From NCBI GenBank assembly GCA_020137815.1, contig CM035350.1, positions 2,215,828 through 2,279,827 on the forward strand: 64,000 bases of DNA, read 5' to 3'. The notes under the pieces were generated by a model that was given only the letters and a program-made list of their open reading frames with translations, was not told the DNA's origin and ran no database searches. Origin of the DNA: Hormiphora californensis. Taxonomy: Eukaryota; Ctenophora; Tentaculata; Cydippida; Pleurobrachiidae. The stretch's first letter is position 1, and each line of letters begins with the position of its first letter. Position numbers and translations under genes: made by a program. Of this stretch, positions 1 through 16,489 are shown one piece after another.

Positions 1-1903
<1,903 letters not shown>

Positions 1904-2189
1904 GTGAGTAGTGTGTGCACGTGTCAGGATTGATACACGATAGTGTGTGTTTTTCAAGGCGCGACCAAGGCCTGGAAGTGTGTGTGTGCAATAAAATGTG
2001 TGTATCTAAAGAGATCGCCGATGATGGATGGCGAAGGAGGAAGGATGGGAGAGGGGGAGAGGGAAGGGAGGCAGAGGGAGAGGGAAGGGAGGGAGAGGGA
2101 GAGGGAAGAACGGGAGGGAGAGGGAGAGAAAGTGGAGAGAGAAAGAGATTTGCGTGCTGCTGTTCATATTGTTAGAAGCACGAGTGGGG

Positions 2190-5100
2190 ATTGCCAAAAA
2201 CAACAAAAAAAAAGGGGGGTGGGGGAAAAGCGGGGGGAAAGAAACCCCCCCCTTTTTTTTTTTTTTTTTTTTCCCCCCTTCTTTCCCCCTTTTTCCCTTT
2301 CCTCTCTCTCTTCCTCCCCTCCCCCTTCCCCTTCTCCCCCCTCCCTACCTTCTTTTTTTCCCCCCCTTCCCCTCTTTCCTTTTCCCCCCCCCAACCCCTC
2401 CTCCCCCCTCCCCATTTTTTTTTCCTCTTTTTTCCCCCCCTTTTAAAACCCTTTTTTAGGTTTTTTGAAGGAAAAAATTTAAAGGGGGATTTTAAAAACC
2501 CCAAAAACCAGAAAACCTTTGCCCAAAAAAACGATGGACTTTTTTAAATTTTTTTTAAACCCAAACTTTTAAAATTTTTTTAAATTTGGGTAAAAAAAAT
2601 TTTTTGCAGAGGAAAAAAAAATTTTAGGGGAAATTTTAAATTCCCAGGGAAAATTTTTTATTCCAATTGTTTTATTTAAAAAGCTAAAATTTGGATTTTT
2701 TTTAAAAGGCTCAAACTCTCAATTAAAAACCTAAATGGGGGAGGGGGGGAAAAACCCGGGTTTTCAGCCGGGGGGGGAAATGGGATTTTGAAAAAGGGCC
2801 CAAATTTTCTGGCACAACTTTTTTCCCTGACCTCGAGGCGGGTATCTGTTATAACCCCCGGGTGGGGTTTGATCGGGGGGGTTCCCCAGTTCCCTTGAAT
2901 GGGTAAGGGGGTGCTCTACGGGGTTCCCGTCTGGGGGTTTACCAAAACTTTTGATAGAGGCGGAACCTTCCCAAGGGGCAAATGGGGAAAAAAACTTTTT
3001 AACAGATTCTCAGTTTGTCTTGTTGATTGGATCGGAGAGCTTCAGTGATTTCAGAAAACTGTGCCAGCACTGAAACTCTCCTGAATATCCCACTTGGGTT
3101 CTTTCAACAGCTGGAAAAAACGAGGGGGGAAGGGCGGGCCGAGAGGGGGCAGCTGGAGGAGGGGGCTCCTTTTTTAAAGCTCAACAAGACTAGCGGGGGC
3201 CGGGGTGAGGCGGGGGCAACAATGAGCTCTCTTGTCTAGAAAATCACCGTGCTAATTAGTGGTCCCGGGGAAACCCCCCTGTATCCCAAAAAGGGAAGGA
3301 GGGGATGATTTTTGTTCCCGCCACTGGGGGGTCTCCCCCTCTTTTTTTGAAGAGGTGGAAGAAGCAAAGCCACTAATTAGTGCGCTTTTTTCCCCAAGTG
3401 ACCCCCTTTTTCTCCTCTCTTTCTTCTCCCTTTCCCTCCCCCTTCTCTCTCTCCTCTCTTCTCTCTCTCCTTTTTCTCTTTTCTCCCCCTCCCTCTCCCC
3501 TTCTCCCACCCTTTTTCTTTTTCCCCCCCCCTTTTTCTTTCCCATAAACCAGGCCCTCCCATTTTGACCCAAAAAAATAAAGGGGAAAAAAAGAAGAGGG
3601 AGGGAAGGGAGAGAAAAAAAGAGAGAGAGATGGAGAGAGAGAATGCTCCCCAATGCAATATAATTGACAAGCTCCTTCTTTGTAGTGGGGACCACTGAGA
3701 GCACTCGATGCATGGCACGTGATAGAGAGCAGTGCACATTTTGAATATTCCCGCCCTATAACACTGTGCTGACAGGGCGAGCTGCATCTCCCACAGCAAC
3801 CTCCTCCCCCCCCCCCCCCCCTCAGTTCCGGATATTTGTTTAGCTCCACTACCTATTGACACGGGGGCACGCACCTCCTGTATCTCTCTTGTTATTGGGT
3901 GGGGGAACTACCTTAAAACACACGTTTCCTATTGAGTATTTTCACAACCAACAAAAAGGAGGGAAAATTTCCCGCCGAAAACCTGACAAGGGGTGCCGCG
4001 TAAACTTAAAGAGTGAATAAATGGATTAGACCAACGAGATGAATTAGGAACCAACAATGTATCCTCAGGGTTTTTTTTATTCATCCTACACGACCTCCTC
4101 ATGGCCAACGACCCCCTTCCATTTTCACCCACATCTCTCTAGGCCAGTTTTATTAAAGCATTGTGTGGGGCCCCTTTAGTCCCAGGGGGTCCCCGGGCCC
4201 CAAAAAGTTGCCGCTTTTTTCCCCCATTATAAATCTCTGCTTTTCTCTGAAAGGGGTTTCTCCTTTGTTTTCCCAGGCCCCACCCTGAAATTTGCTGGAA
4301 GCATCTAAGGGGGGGGCCTGAGAAAGGGTTAGAGTTTTTGAGAGGGGCCCAAGGGGGGGTAATGGGGGGGGCCCTAAAAAGGGAAGTGGGGGCTGAAAGA
4401 AACAAAGACTTTTAATCACAGTCTTGTTTTCCAGCCAGGGTTGGGAAATTTAGGGATTTTTGGAAAAATTCGGGTTAGCCCCAGCTGATGTTGGGGTAGG
4501 TAGGACCAACATAAGGGGATTCTGTCAGGCATCACTTACAACCGGCTGACATAGGGGATTGGAAGGAAGGATTCGGCTCTGACTTCATCTACACCCGATT
4601 GATATCATAGATAATGATGGTATTAATTCACTCACTCACCAATTCGTGTTGTTCATTTGCACGACACTCGTATTGAAGGGGTGCTAGCTGCCAGGGATGT
4701 TGAAAGGTTTGGGGAAAAATTTAGTGTTGAACCCCGGGTTTAACCCATCCTCGGTCCAAAGGAAAAAAAATTTAAAATTTGGTAGGGATTTTTTGAAATT
4801 CTTTTCGATAACGGTTTCTTCCCCTTTTTTTTCCCTTTTTCCCCCAAAAAATTTTAGTTAAAGATTTCTTTATTTTTCCCGAAAAATTTTTATTGGGGAT
4901 TTCGATGGGGTATAATTAAACCCCCACAGAAAGGGGCCCCACAATATCAGCATTCCGTAGAAGTTCTCCAAAATTTAAAAGGCCCCAAAAAAACCCAATT
5001 TCCTATTTTAAAAATAAAAAAGAATTTTTTGGGGGGGGTTTTCTTGAAGAAAGGCCCCGGGGGAGGGATTTTTTGGGGAAGCAACCATCCAAAAAAAAGG

Positions 5101-8100
5101 GGACCCAAATAAGAGGAAGGGGGGGGGAAAAAAGGAAAGGCAAGGGGGGGGAAAATATCCGGGGGGAGTAGGGGCTGTAGGAAAATTAAAAGGGCCCCAG
5201 AAGATAGCAAAAAAGGGCAGGGCGGGAAAAATTTTAGAAACCCAAAAAAGGCCTTTAATTGGGGCTCCTAGTCTCTTCTTTATAGCTATTCTCGTTTTCT
5301 TCTTCTCTCTTTTCTTTCTCTCCTTCTCTCTCCTCCCTCCAGCAGTGCCCGTTTTCTCTCTCTTTATTTTCCTCTCTTTCCACAGTATCACTCCTCAAAA
5401 AAAACCAGGGGGAAACCCCAAATCCCTTTCAGGGACCCTCTCTGGGAGGAGAGAGAGGCTTCCCTTTCCCTTTGCTTGCTTGCTTTCTCGTTACGAAATC
5501 CCAAAAATGTTTTTTTCCCCCCCAAAATTTCCCCTTTTCTTCCCAACTTGGGGCTTTTGTTGATTTGAGGGAAATTTGCCTTCCTTCCCTGAAAAAACCG
5601 TCACTGCATGACCATGACTGAGGGAGGAGGGGGGTTGCGATATATTTTCCCCCCCAATCGCTCACGCTGGGTTTGTACTGCAGGTCACGTTTTTCCTGGT
5701 GATGTCTCACGTGCGACGCGCGCACAGGTCACGTGACCCTATAGCGCGCGTCCCTTTTGGCTAGGGGACCCTTAAATTTATACGGGTTAAGGGGGGAGCT
5801 GCACTGGTCCATTTCTGTCAATTTTTGTGGCGTAGTTTGATTCACTTTTTTGTAAAACCCTTTTTTCGGTCCCAGCAAAAAAATTGTTAAGCGGAAAAAG
5901 CTCACTCGGAAAGGTGTTCGGGTGGCGGATCCCCCTTATGCCCCCAAATTTCCCAGCACCAGAAAATTGACCCATTTTTAAAAAAACTAAAAAGCTCCCT
6001 CCCCCCCCTTTTCTGCTAAAGCTCCCAGAAAGGGACCCCTTTGTGGTCCCCTGACACCCGGAAATATCATCTCCTAGGGGTGACGGGGAACCCCAGAATT
6101 TTCCCAATTGTCCCTAAAAGAGAGTAAATTTCAAACCCTCAAGTTTTTAAAACATGTTGTATTCATGTGGGGGAAAAAAAAAACGGCCCCCTTGGTCTTA
6201 AAGGGACGCGACCCCCCTTCCCAAACCCTTCAAAAAACGGGGGGGGTTAAAAGCGGGAATTTGGGGGTTAGGGGGGCGTTGAGGGAAAGAGAAAGAGGGG
6301 CGGGTAGGTTTTTTGGGAAGTCTTTAATTTAAAACCGGATAAAAAAAACCTTAAAATGGGTGATCCTGCCCCTTCCCAAAACCAAAAATGCTTTCAAGCG
6401 ACGATGGAAAACGTCACCCCCCGGGGGCCAAGGGGTGTCAAGTTATTCGGATCGCCAAGTGATCTGCCTCAAACCCAAGAAAATTTGTTTATTGCTTTGG
6501 TTGGGGGGGGAAAAAGCAGGGGGGGGGGTGGGGGAAAAAGGGGCCACGGGAAAAAGGACAAAAAGACAATAGGAAGGGGGGGGGGGAAAGACATCGCCAC
6601 AGGGGAAAGAAAAACCCAAGAATTAAAATTTTCCCCATTATTAATTTTTTAATTCTTTTTTTGGGGAGTAGGGGGGATATTAATTTGGGTGTTGATCCCA
6701 GGGGGGCCGCGAGGAAAATGGTTCCTTTTTTCATAAACTTTTTTGGCGGGGGTTTTGGGGAAAAAAAGAAACCCAAAAACCCTTGGGAAAAAGCTCCCTT
6801 TATTTCCCCCCTTTTTTTTTCCGGGGGGGGAGAAAATTAAAATTAGAGAGGGGGGGGGGGGCCAAAGAGAGAAGAAAATTTGTTTTTAGAGGGGATTTTT
6901 TAAAAGGGGTTTCCCCAAACCCCCAAAAAATCACCTTATTGTGTTAATTTATGATTTTTTAGCGGATTTTTTAGGGGTGCGAAGGTGTTTATGTTAATGT
7001 CAATGTAGCTCTTTTCTTAGATAAATTTAGGGGGGTTTTAAAACCCCCCCCGTAAAAAATTTTAAAGGGAAAAGGAAAAAAAGGAAAAAAAAAGGGGGGG
7101 GAAGGGAAAAGGAAAGGGAAAAAAAAGGGGAAAAAAAAAATTAACCACCACACAAGGGGGGAAAGATGAGGATAAACAAAAATGGAGACGGCGAAGAAAA
7201 AGCGCGCCGGGGGGTTTAGAGGGGGAGGGAAAAAAACGAGAGAAAGGGGGATTTCCGCTCTTTCCCTCTCTTTCTTCTCTCTTTTCCCCCTCTAATTCTC
7301 CCCCCCAAATTTCTTAAAACCTTTTGGTGGGGGTTTTTCTAAATCCTTTTATTCCCTTTTCCTTCCCCATCCCCAAATTTTAACCACCCACAAAAAGAGG
7401 GGCCCCCAAAGGAAAGCATTTTTGGGGGGGAGGGGTTTGGTTACTTTGGGTCCCGCCCCCTTCTTCCTTTTGAAAGTGTTAGGAGGAAGGATGGAAAGGC
7501 CCGGGGAAGCTCTATAAGGTTTTGGTGGCAATTCCCGGCCCCCAATAGGGGACTCCAAAAAAATCCCGGGACCCCTTGCCCTCTGTGTTGGTGGCCCCCC
7601 AAAAAAATGAAAAAGGGGAAAAGGGACGAGGTAAGGGCGAAAAAAAACAGGGGGTGGGGGGGGGGGAAGGGGTTTTGGTATTAGATGGGATCCCCTTCCG
7701 GTTGGCCCCCAAATTTTTTTTTAACACTTGGGGGAAGGGGGGGGAAAAAAAGGGGAAAAATGCCGAAAAATCTCCTTATTGGGACAAATTTTCCAAGCCC
7801 CTTTTCCCTTCCAAAAAAACCAACTGCTTTTAAATAAAACCCACACCCCTCTTTTGTTTTTTTCTTTTTCCCCCCCCCAAATTTAACCACCAAAAAAAAT
7901 AAGTTTACCGTTAAAGGAAATTTAGGAAAAAAAAAATATTTAATAAATAAATCGTGAAACACCCAAATGCTTTTCTTTTTAAGGCTTCAAAAACCAAATT
8001 GGGAAATTTTTCCCCATTTTAAAAAAATTAAACCCCTTCCCAAAAATTCCCAATCCTTTTTAAAATCAAAACCCGGGGCCGGGCAAGAAACCCCCGACCT

Positions 8101-11100
8101 TTGAATTCCCCCAATTTAAAAAAAAAATTTTAAGAAACATTTTTTCTTTTGCCCCGGACCACTTTTTTGTGCCCCGGGGAAGGGGGGGGAGGGGTGGGGG
8201 AAAAAGAAAAGAGGACAAAAGATGAGAGTAGCTCCGAATAACTTAGGAAGAATTTTAAAAAGAGAAAACCACCCATTTTATCCCTTTTTTCTCACTCTTT
8301 TCACCTTTTTCTCTCCTCTTTTCCTTATTCCCACTTTTCCCCCCGAAATGGGGGCCCGCCCGTGTTTTTTTTGTCCGTTAGTATAAGCGATATGTGGGGG
8401 GGCCTAAAACGTTTTGAGGGAAAAGTAGGCGGGGGAAAGGTTTTGGCACCCGTGTTAAACAGAAAAACACGTTGCTAGATAAGTCTTTTTAGCTAGGCTC
8501 CTATTAGGGGGGGATACAGTTCTAGGCATAGGGTGCCCCCCAAAAATGACAACTTTTGGTCTTGAGAGGGAACAACGCCATGCAACTAAGTCCGGGAAAA
8601 CCCCTAGTTACCCTTTCCCCTCCGTGTATCCCCCGTCTCCTGCTGCGTTTTTTGACCCAGGGTTTAGGGTTTGGTCAAAAAAACACTCAAGGGGGGGGGG
8701 AATCTTTTAAAGTGGAGGGGGGGCCGGAGACAAGATTGTTTGCCCCTAAAAAGGAAAAAGAGGGGAGAGGAGGGGTTTTGGGGGATTAAAGGGAAAGTTT
8801 TTTTTCCGGAGCGAAGAGGGGGCCGGGTACAGGGGGAGGAGGAGAAAGAAAAAAAAAGACGTTTGTTGGGTACTTCACGGGGGTCCAATTTTTTACTGTT
8901 TTTCCATAATAAGTAAACAGATTACTGTAATTTAAACCAAAACCGCCCAGGGGTTCATCTCATTAAAAGGCCCTCCCCCCACAAGTCTCTCATTAAAATT
9001 GGAAAGGGGGGGGGGGGGAACTCTCCCACCCCGCCCTAAAAGCGGGAAAAAAAACGCTCCCCCAATTTCCGATTTGAAAGCGGGGGGGAACCCCTCACTC
9101 CAAAGGGAAACTTGTTTTCCACCCCGGACGGGAAGAGCCCTTTCAATTTCAACCCAAAAATTTTCTTTTTTGGCAACCCATCTAAAATTTCTTTTTTATA
9201 GCCCCCCAAAATTTTGCCAAAAAAATTTTTATTGGCAAATGTCATTTGCATCCATTTCTTTCTACCCCCCTTCTTATCTTTTTCCCCCCAAATTTTTTCT
9301 ACCCCTTTTATCTTTTTTTTCCCCCCCTTCCCTTCTCTACGAAAACAACGTTGAGGAGGGTTTTCTTTCCCCTCCTTCACTAATCGCGGGGGGGGGGGGG
9401 GTGTTGGGCACGCCTCTCATTCCCCGGGACCCATGAGTGGTCCCTGGGGGCCGGGTTCACAATAAGTTAATGGGGCATTCTCTCTATGAGAGGGGGCACC
9501 CCATTGGCTAAATAACGCCATTATAAAGTCTCTCTATCCCTCGCATTGTGAGAGAGAGAAAATTTAAAAAAAGACACTATGGGGGGGAAACCACTATCAA
9601 AACCCACCACAGTCGTGTCGAGGTTTTTATTTAAAAAGAGAAGGGGGGAGAGGGGGAAGAGAGTTGGGGGGGGAGAAGAGGTTGAAAAGAGGGAAGGAGG
9701 ATGATGGAGAGAAGGGGAGGGGAGGGAGAGAGGGGGAGAGAGAGAAGGGGAAGGAGAGAGGAGAGGGAGAAGAGGGGAGAGGGAGAGAGAAAGGGGAAGG
9801 GGGAGAGGGGGGGGCCCTTTTTAAGGGAGGGGAAAAAGAGAAAAATTTAGGAAAAATGGGAAGGATAAAAAAGAGGCCCTTTTTCTCTCCTTTTAATCAA
9901 TATTTACAACGACAAAAACCCAACCCCCTGGGCTAATGAACCCCAAAGCAGATTTGGGGCCCCTAAAAACTTCCCGTCTTTTTCATAAAGATTTTAAGAG
10001 TACCTTTTTCCCGAATTTACCCGAAAAATCCCCTTTTGCTTTTTCTTCGCCCCCCTCCCATTTTTTTCTTATAAACCCCCCACATATTCCCCCCCCGAAT
10101 CCCTACCATGGCAGGGAAACAAAAAAGGTGTGCAGGTTCCCCCCGATTACCCCAGGGCCGGCTCGGGTTTCCCTCCAATTAAAAGTTGGGGGAAACTCTG
10201 GGGCCCCCACCTGGGAAAAAAGGGGAAAAGGGGGGTGAAAACAATGTGATTTACTGTCGAACGATGGGATTAACAGAGGGAGGGAGGGGGATTCTGGTTC
10301 TGTGGAGAGGAAGAGAGAGGGAGGGAGAGAGAGGGGGTTGAAGAGGAGAGACAGAAGGGTTTCACTGTTGTTATATTTCCCCCTTATTGTTTTTGATTTT
10401 ACCCCCCATTGTAGCTCCAAAAAGGTTTTATGAGAAAAAACCCGACGAAAAAGACAGTCCCCCCCAGGGGCCGGTTTTCCCCCCCTTTCCCCTTTTTCAG
10501 AAGCCCCCGGGGTTTTTGCGATATTATGTTCCCCCCGATTTTCTTTGGGTTTCGTAGTGTTAGGTGGGGTTTCAGAAAATAAGGGGAGACAGTTTCCAAT
10601 GAAGACATGTGATTGGGTGAAAATAAGGGGGGGGAGAAAAAGATTTGGGAAATTTACGAAAACTGTGGTTTGGTTTGATTTAATTGGGCTTGTAAAAAAA
10701 ACCCAGGCTGACTTGGGTTGGGGGGAAAAAAACCCCGCCGGGTGTAATTTGGGTTTAAACCTGTCAGCAGAGGGGGGTTTTTGGTTTCAATTTTACAGTT
10801 GATAGGGTATAAAAAGAGGGGAACCCCCCCCCCCTCAATTAGCTTGTCGTTGTTTAAAAAACACTGCCAATGACCCAGCCCAAATTTCGAGGGGGTGATG
10901 GGGCGAGAGGGGGAGAGAAGGGGGAGAAAAAGAAAAAAGGGGAGGAGAGTGGGAGAGAGGAAAGGAGGGGGGCCCAAAGGGGCGGATATTCGGGATTTCG
11001 GAAAAAGGGTCACTTGAAAGGTTAGAAGCTTGATACCCCCGTCAATAAAGAGCTCATTCCTAACCCTCTTTAGTTAAAGAGGGGGGAACCCCAAAAATTT

Positions 11101-11560
11101 TGGTTGAGTAGGTACCAGCTAGATCCATCTTTAAACATTTGATAAGGGAAACTACTCATGAAGGGTTCATTTTTAACGGCCCGAAAAGTTTGGCCCCGCG
11201 GACTTCCAAGAGTAGAAATTCAATCCCCCCTTCTTCCTTTTAATTTTTTCCCCTTTAAAAGGCTATCATGGTCACGCCCCCCGGCCTAATCGTTATAGTC
11301 CACTCTCTCCCTTTTTAGCATGCACATTTCAGGGGGGTTAATTAAAAATTATCCTCTCACTTGCGAGCTGGTGAGAGCCGGCTTTGGCTCCCCCAGAACG
11401 CGGCCACTGAAGAACGGGGGGGGGGATAGGGGGGAATGTGAGAATTTTGGATAAAGTAGGGGGGGGGGAATTGTAGAAGAAAGAAGGAAAAAAATTCGAT
11501 TTAAGGAGGGGAAGTGATTTTGGCGGCACCATCTTTCTCAACGACCTGTGAAGGAGGGAG
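2190..11560. other. Low-complexity block with expanded homopolymers, probably unreliable consensus
   Basis: From about 2.19 kb the texture changes abruptly to runs of 4-20 identical bases (C, G, A and T runs beside each other, such as the T run near 2254-2272). Ordinary-looking islands remain (for example 4.5-4.7 kb, 5.6-5.75 kb, 11.0-11.3 kb). No exon with splice sites, no repeated unit and no conserved protein was found. Reading frames here are Pro/Phe/Lys/Gly-rich translations of homopolymers. Normal texture returns by about 11.6 kb. The pattern resembles stretched homopolymers in a poorly supported, GA-repeat-adjacent stretch of an assembly. Treat as unannotatable. Confidence 0.7.
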
Positions 11561-12844
11561 GGATTGGTCAGTAGCAATTGACTCAGTGCCATATGGTTAG
11601 AGTAAAGATACTGAAAATATGGGGGTGAGAATGATGGAAATAAAAGGAAGTGAGAGATAATATGACATCATTGATACTGAGTAGCTGAATTCTAGCCGGC
11701 CTATGTTTCCCTCTTTCTCTCTCCGTCTCTCTCAATACCCAGTCAAAACATTATACACCAGGACCATATGCTACAATTCTCTGGGCATAAACCCGCGTGT
11801 CCCCCCAGTTTCCCTCCCAAATTCAAATTTAGCGCCCATCTGGTTTTCCCGCACCGACTGCAGCATTAGATAACAGCTGTTATCGCAGCAGGAGGTAAAT
11901 TAGTTTTGGGCCCGGCAGCCAGCACAGCACGACTCCAATTGTGGCGGGAAAACCGTTACTTCTCTCTCTCCCCCTTCTCTGATTCCCCTCCCTCTGATTC
12001 TCTCCCCTCCCCGCGTCTAAATCGGTGTTTTGTGACAGTGAACCTATAATATCCTGCTGGAGAAGCAATTTGACGCTGATATAGGACACTTCCTGGGGGT
12101 AGACATTGGGAGATTAGTGAACTATATATCAGAGATTGGATAGACATTGAGACTAGAGAGATATAGGGGGGGGGGGGGCAGCCAACTAGATCAGATAGGG
12201 GGAAATAGGTCGGGTGAAATTAGGTAATGTGATAGTAATGTATCTCGAGTATCTGGACGGGTGTTGGCAGATTGCCTACAAATATCCTAGTACTTGAGAT
12301 ATAGGAAACCTAGAGAGAGGGGAAGATATATCGAGACTGGAGAGGTGGAGGGAGAAAGGTTGATTCTTTCCCTCTCCCTGTATCTTCATCTCTCTAGGCT
12401 TCCTATATCTCCTCTAGAGAGAAGGAGAGAGAAAGATAGAGAGAGAGAAAGATAGAGAGACTCTCTCAGTCTCAGAAAGAGCATGGGGGATGTTGGTACA
12501 ACTTGGCTTGTAGCCTATAATGCACGTGCATGTACTACAGGCCCGCATTGTGTAGAACATTAGAAGCACGGAAGTGAGGCGTGGCCCACGATAAATTTAC
12601 CTACCAAGTGGAGAGAGATACTATCTCTTTACTTTCTCTCCTGCATGTGCAATATCTCGAAGCTCTCCTTCCTGAATTGACAGTCACGTGATCAAAATGG
12701 CGCTCTCTTATTGGTCAGTGTATGAAGCAATGTCGACTGTTCATTGGTCAATCCCTCTCTCTGCTCCAGGGAGGTTGTCCTACTTGTAGGAAGTGAGCCC
12801 ACACAGCTGGTAGGAGCTACTACTGGTCCTCCCCTCTCTCTGTG

Positions 12845-12872
12845 TGACGTCACAAGTCCGTGTATGACGTCA
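12845..12872. promoter_or_regulatory. Tandem CRE/ATF palindromes
   Basis: Two perfect TGACGTCA octamers lie at 12845-12852 and 12865-12872, 20 bp apart start to start, so they sit on the same face of the helix. CREB/ATF-type bZIP factors bind this octamer in animals. No gene start is visible close by; the nearest annotated start is 4.7 kb downstream. The regulatory role is inference. Confidence 0.4.
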
Positions 12873-13644
12873 TCAGTGTATAGAGTGACAGGGTGTGGCT
12901 GCAGCAGTTCATCAGTACACGTGGATATATACTGTGTGGTTTAGATTTCCCCCTCTCTCTCCAGATCGCTCCGCGGATATTGGTGTATGTGTGAAATCGT
13001 GTGAGCTAAGTTTTGGTGTTCTCAGGAATGGGGGTTACTTTACATGCGTGGGTGCCCCCCCCCCCCCCTTCTAAACCATGGGCACCTCAATTCTACTGAG
13101 AGATGATAACAGATCAAACAAACCGGCCGATCATAATAATAATCCACCATTTATACATATAACATCAGATCCCTCCTTTTCTATTTACACATACTCAGTA
13201 TAGGCTCAAATTACACTGACCTATGCCCGCAGTAACTCTCCTCCTTCCGTACTTCACATTTACTACCGATGTATGGGCATATATCCAGAAGTGCACCTGA
13301 TGCCAGGGGGTGGGGTCTCACTTTTGGTCCTGCAGAAGATGTCAAGATTTAGGAAGACAATGGAATAGGTTAGGGGAGGGTTGAAAAGAGGGTGAAATTG
13401 CGGGGATTTGGGATTGGTTTAGGGGCGATTAGGGTTCAAGATATAGTTGGGTGCCCGAGGGGCTTGTTATATCTTAAACTAACTTCTACTCTTGTGTAAT
13501 AGTTATCAATTCATCAAGTCCACATGACCTCCCACCCCGCTGACTCGCTTGAATCGGCAGCGTGGAGGGGGTAATTAGATAGAAAACGATAAATTATCAT
13601 CTGCTCCTCTGTACAAATCGGAGAGAGAGAGAGATAGATAGATA

Positions 13645-13684
<40 letters not shown>

Positions 13685-15841
13685 TAAAGGGAGAGAGAGC
13701 ACATTTGTTGTTTCTGAAAACCCGGGACCTCAATATTCAGCTAAACAAGGTTGCAGCTGATCAGGATTCCGTAATTACTCTTCAGCTCCCCAATCTCAGG
13801 TCCCTGTCTCGAAAATTACTCCCTGCTCGCTCTCCGAACCCTCTGAGCCAATAAGGGGGACCCCAGCTGCGATCAATAACCAATGAGCTCCTTGTTCCCT
13901 GTAATCACACGACCTCGCCCTTCATCATTTTCCAGAGAGAGAGGGAGAGAGATTGGAGGGAGAGAGGGAGAGAGGAAGTGAAAGAAAGATATCCAGATTT
14001 AGCATTCACGCCCATGACCGATGGTTAGCGGTTCAGGAAGGGAGGGAGAGAGATAGAGTAGTGGTCAGCGGAGGGTAGGGGGGCCCCAACTACTGAGAGA
14101 ATAGTAGTTAATTTTAGACAACCATACTCATAACTAGTCATTGGCGAGTCATTATGTCAATTGAGAGATAATATGCCGAGGGAGAGAGAGAATAAAGGAG
14201 AGATATTGAATTAAGAAGAAGGGGTTGAGAAGGAGGTGGTGATTAGGCTATTCAGTGAATAGTATTCACTATTCAGAGTAGCCACAGATTTGCATGAGCG
14301 GTGAATGAATGAGATTACTGTATGGTGACATGAATATTATATCTGCCACGGCCACAGTGATATGCATCTTGTTATTATCTTTTCTCACTCTCTCTCACTC
14401 TCCCCCACTCTCTCTATCTCTCTCCTACTCGCTTCTCCCCTGCACTCTCTCACTCCATCTATCTCTCTTTCTCGCGTTGGTGGCACCTATTGTTTGAGCT
14501 AAGTATTGCACTGAGTACCCTGCGGCGTTGAAGCAATCGGCCCTCTCTCACTTTTCCTTCTCTCTCTGTCTCCCTCTCTCTCTCTGTCTGTCCGCATCAT
14601 TATCTCAAGCTGTTCAACAAGTAATGACTGTCTTTCTCTTTCTCTCTCACTCTCTCTGATCACTCTCTCTCTCACTCCCTCATTTTGTAACTCTCTCTTC
14701 TCAATCTCACTCGCATATAATATTCAACAGGCCCCATTGCACCTCAAAACTCACTACTTGTTAGAAAGATAATAACAGTCAGTCTCACCCCTTACTCAAC
14801 AAAGTCAGTCACCATATAAGATTCATTCCCCCAAAACTTCGGGCCCGAATAACGAATTTGAGTGATGTAGCAAAGGGTAAGATGTATCAGGGTAATATTT
14901 GGATTTTCACAACATCCTGTCTAAAGTCTGGCAGGCCGTCCAGAGCGCACTGTCGCTTTTGAGAATCAAACCGCCAACCAGGCCAATACCAATTCTTTTT
15001 CAAAAGTTTTTGGTGAAACGGCGTAGAGCTATTATAGATCCACCCCCCTTGCAGATAACATTGATAGTGACAGCTCAATATTGTTGATCACACCCCAATC
15101 ACACTACCTTCCACTTTCACTATGATGGAGCCATATCTATCAAACCATGTGTTGAGTGTTCCTACCTTTGTAGTAGTCGACAATCAATTCCAGAATAATC
15201 CCGGCTCCCTCTATTGTGTGATACAGGAGGGTCATGGTTCAAGGGGAATCTAAACCCCAGAAACACTCGTAGCACACTTATCTGAAATCAAAGATTGGTT
15301 GTGGCAAGGTCTATCAGAATTGAAAGTGGACCATCCAGGAAGTGTTAAAATGATATCCCCCGGGCACGCCGTGGGAGGAGACTAGGATCCCTCCGGAGGG
15401 AGGTCCAACATCCTGGTTGCTATAGTTACCAACAAGTTTAAACCGGGATGCTGTTGCCACATACTGTTTTAACTCAGCTAGTCGCGATCTATTACCCAAG
15501 TGTGACTGTACCCAGTTTGTTGTGTGTGTGGTGTCGCGTTCCTCAAAAGGCCATTACAGACCTTACTATTGGACCGAGAGGGGGAAATCGCACGTTTACA
15601 GCTGGGGCGTCACGATGGGACCGATGGATTGGGGTAATAATTAGCAATTAGTGGAACAAGTGGCAGTGGTGGTGAAATAATGAAACAATGCAGGGAATCC
15701 CCGGCTGGAACCCCGGCTGCTCCTTTGTGTGTTTTGTGTGATGCAGTTCCGTGAGGTTTCACAGTTTTTGTTTAGAAAAATGAAAATTTTCATGGGTGAA
15801 GGCCAGGATGATGATGAGAGAGGGAGAGAGAGAGAGAAGAG

Positions 15842-15913
<72 letters not shown>

Positions 15914-16333
15914 GGGGATGGGGAGAGGGAGGGAGAGAGGAGAGAGGGGGGGGAGGGGGAGTGTGGGAGAATGAAGCGGGAAAGGTTTGAGCGGGAAAGT
16001 TAAACGTACACGTCACATGATGATCACTTTCGGGGACGAGGGGACCCCCCTCCTCTCTCAGAGAATCTCTCGGGAGGAAGGAGAGTTTAACGAAGGAGCG
16101 AGCTATAGGAGGAGAGACACTCTCTCTCTCTCTCTTCTCTTCTCTCTCCTCTATTCTCTCTCTTCTCTCTCTCTCTCTCTCTCTCCTCTCTCTCTCCCTC
16201 TCTCTCTCCCTCCCAGTTCCTGCATGACTATTGACCAGTATAGTACAACAGTAGGGCGACCATGTGTGTGGTGCATGCCAGGCGTCATCATGCAACTGTA
16301 GGTGGGTGTGGTACATGCATTGTACGTTTAACA

Positions 16334-16489
<156 letters not shown>

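Noticed and set aside
1943-10802. Many medium-length frames rich in Pro/Phe/Lys/Gly
   Set aside because: They lie in the homopolymer-stretched block, overlap on both strands, and lack splice sites or recognisable domains.
14887-15087. Short overlapping frames on both strands near 14.9-15.1 kb
   Set aside because: No splice sites, no recognisable motif, and equal openness on both strands.
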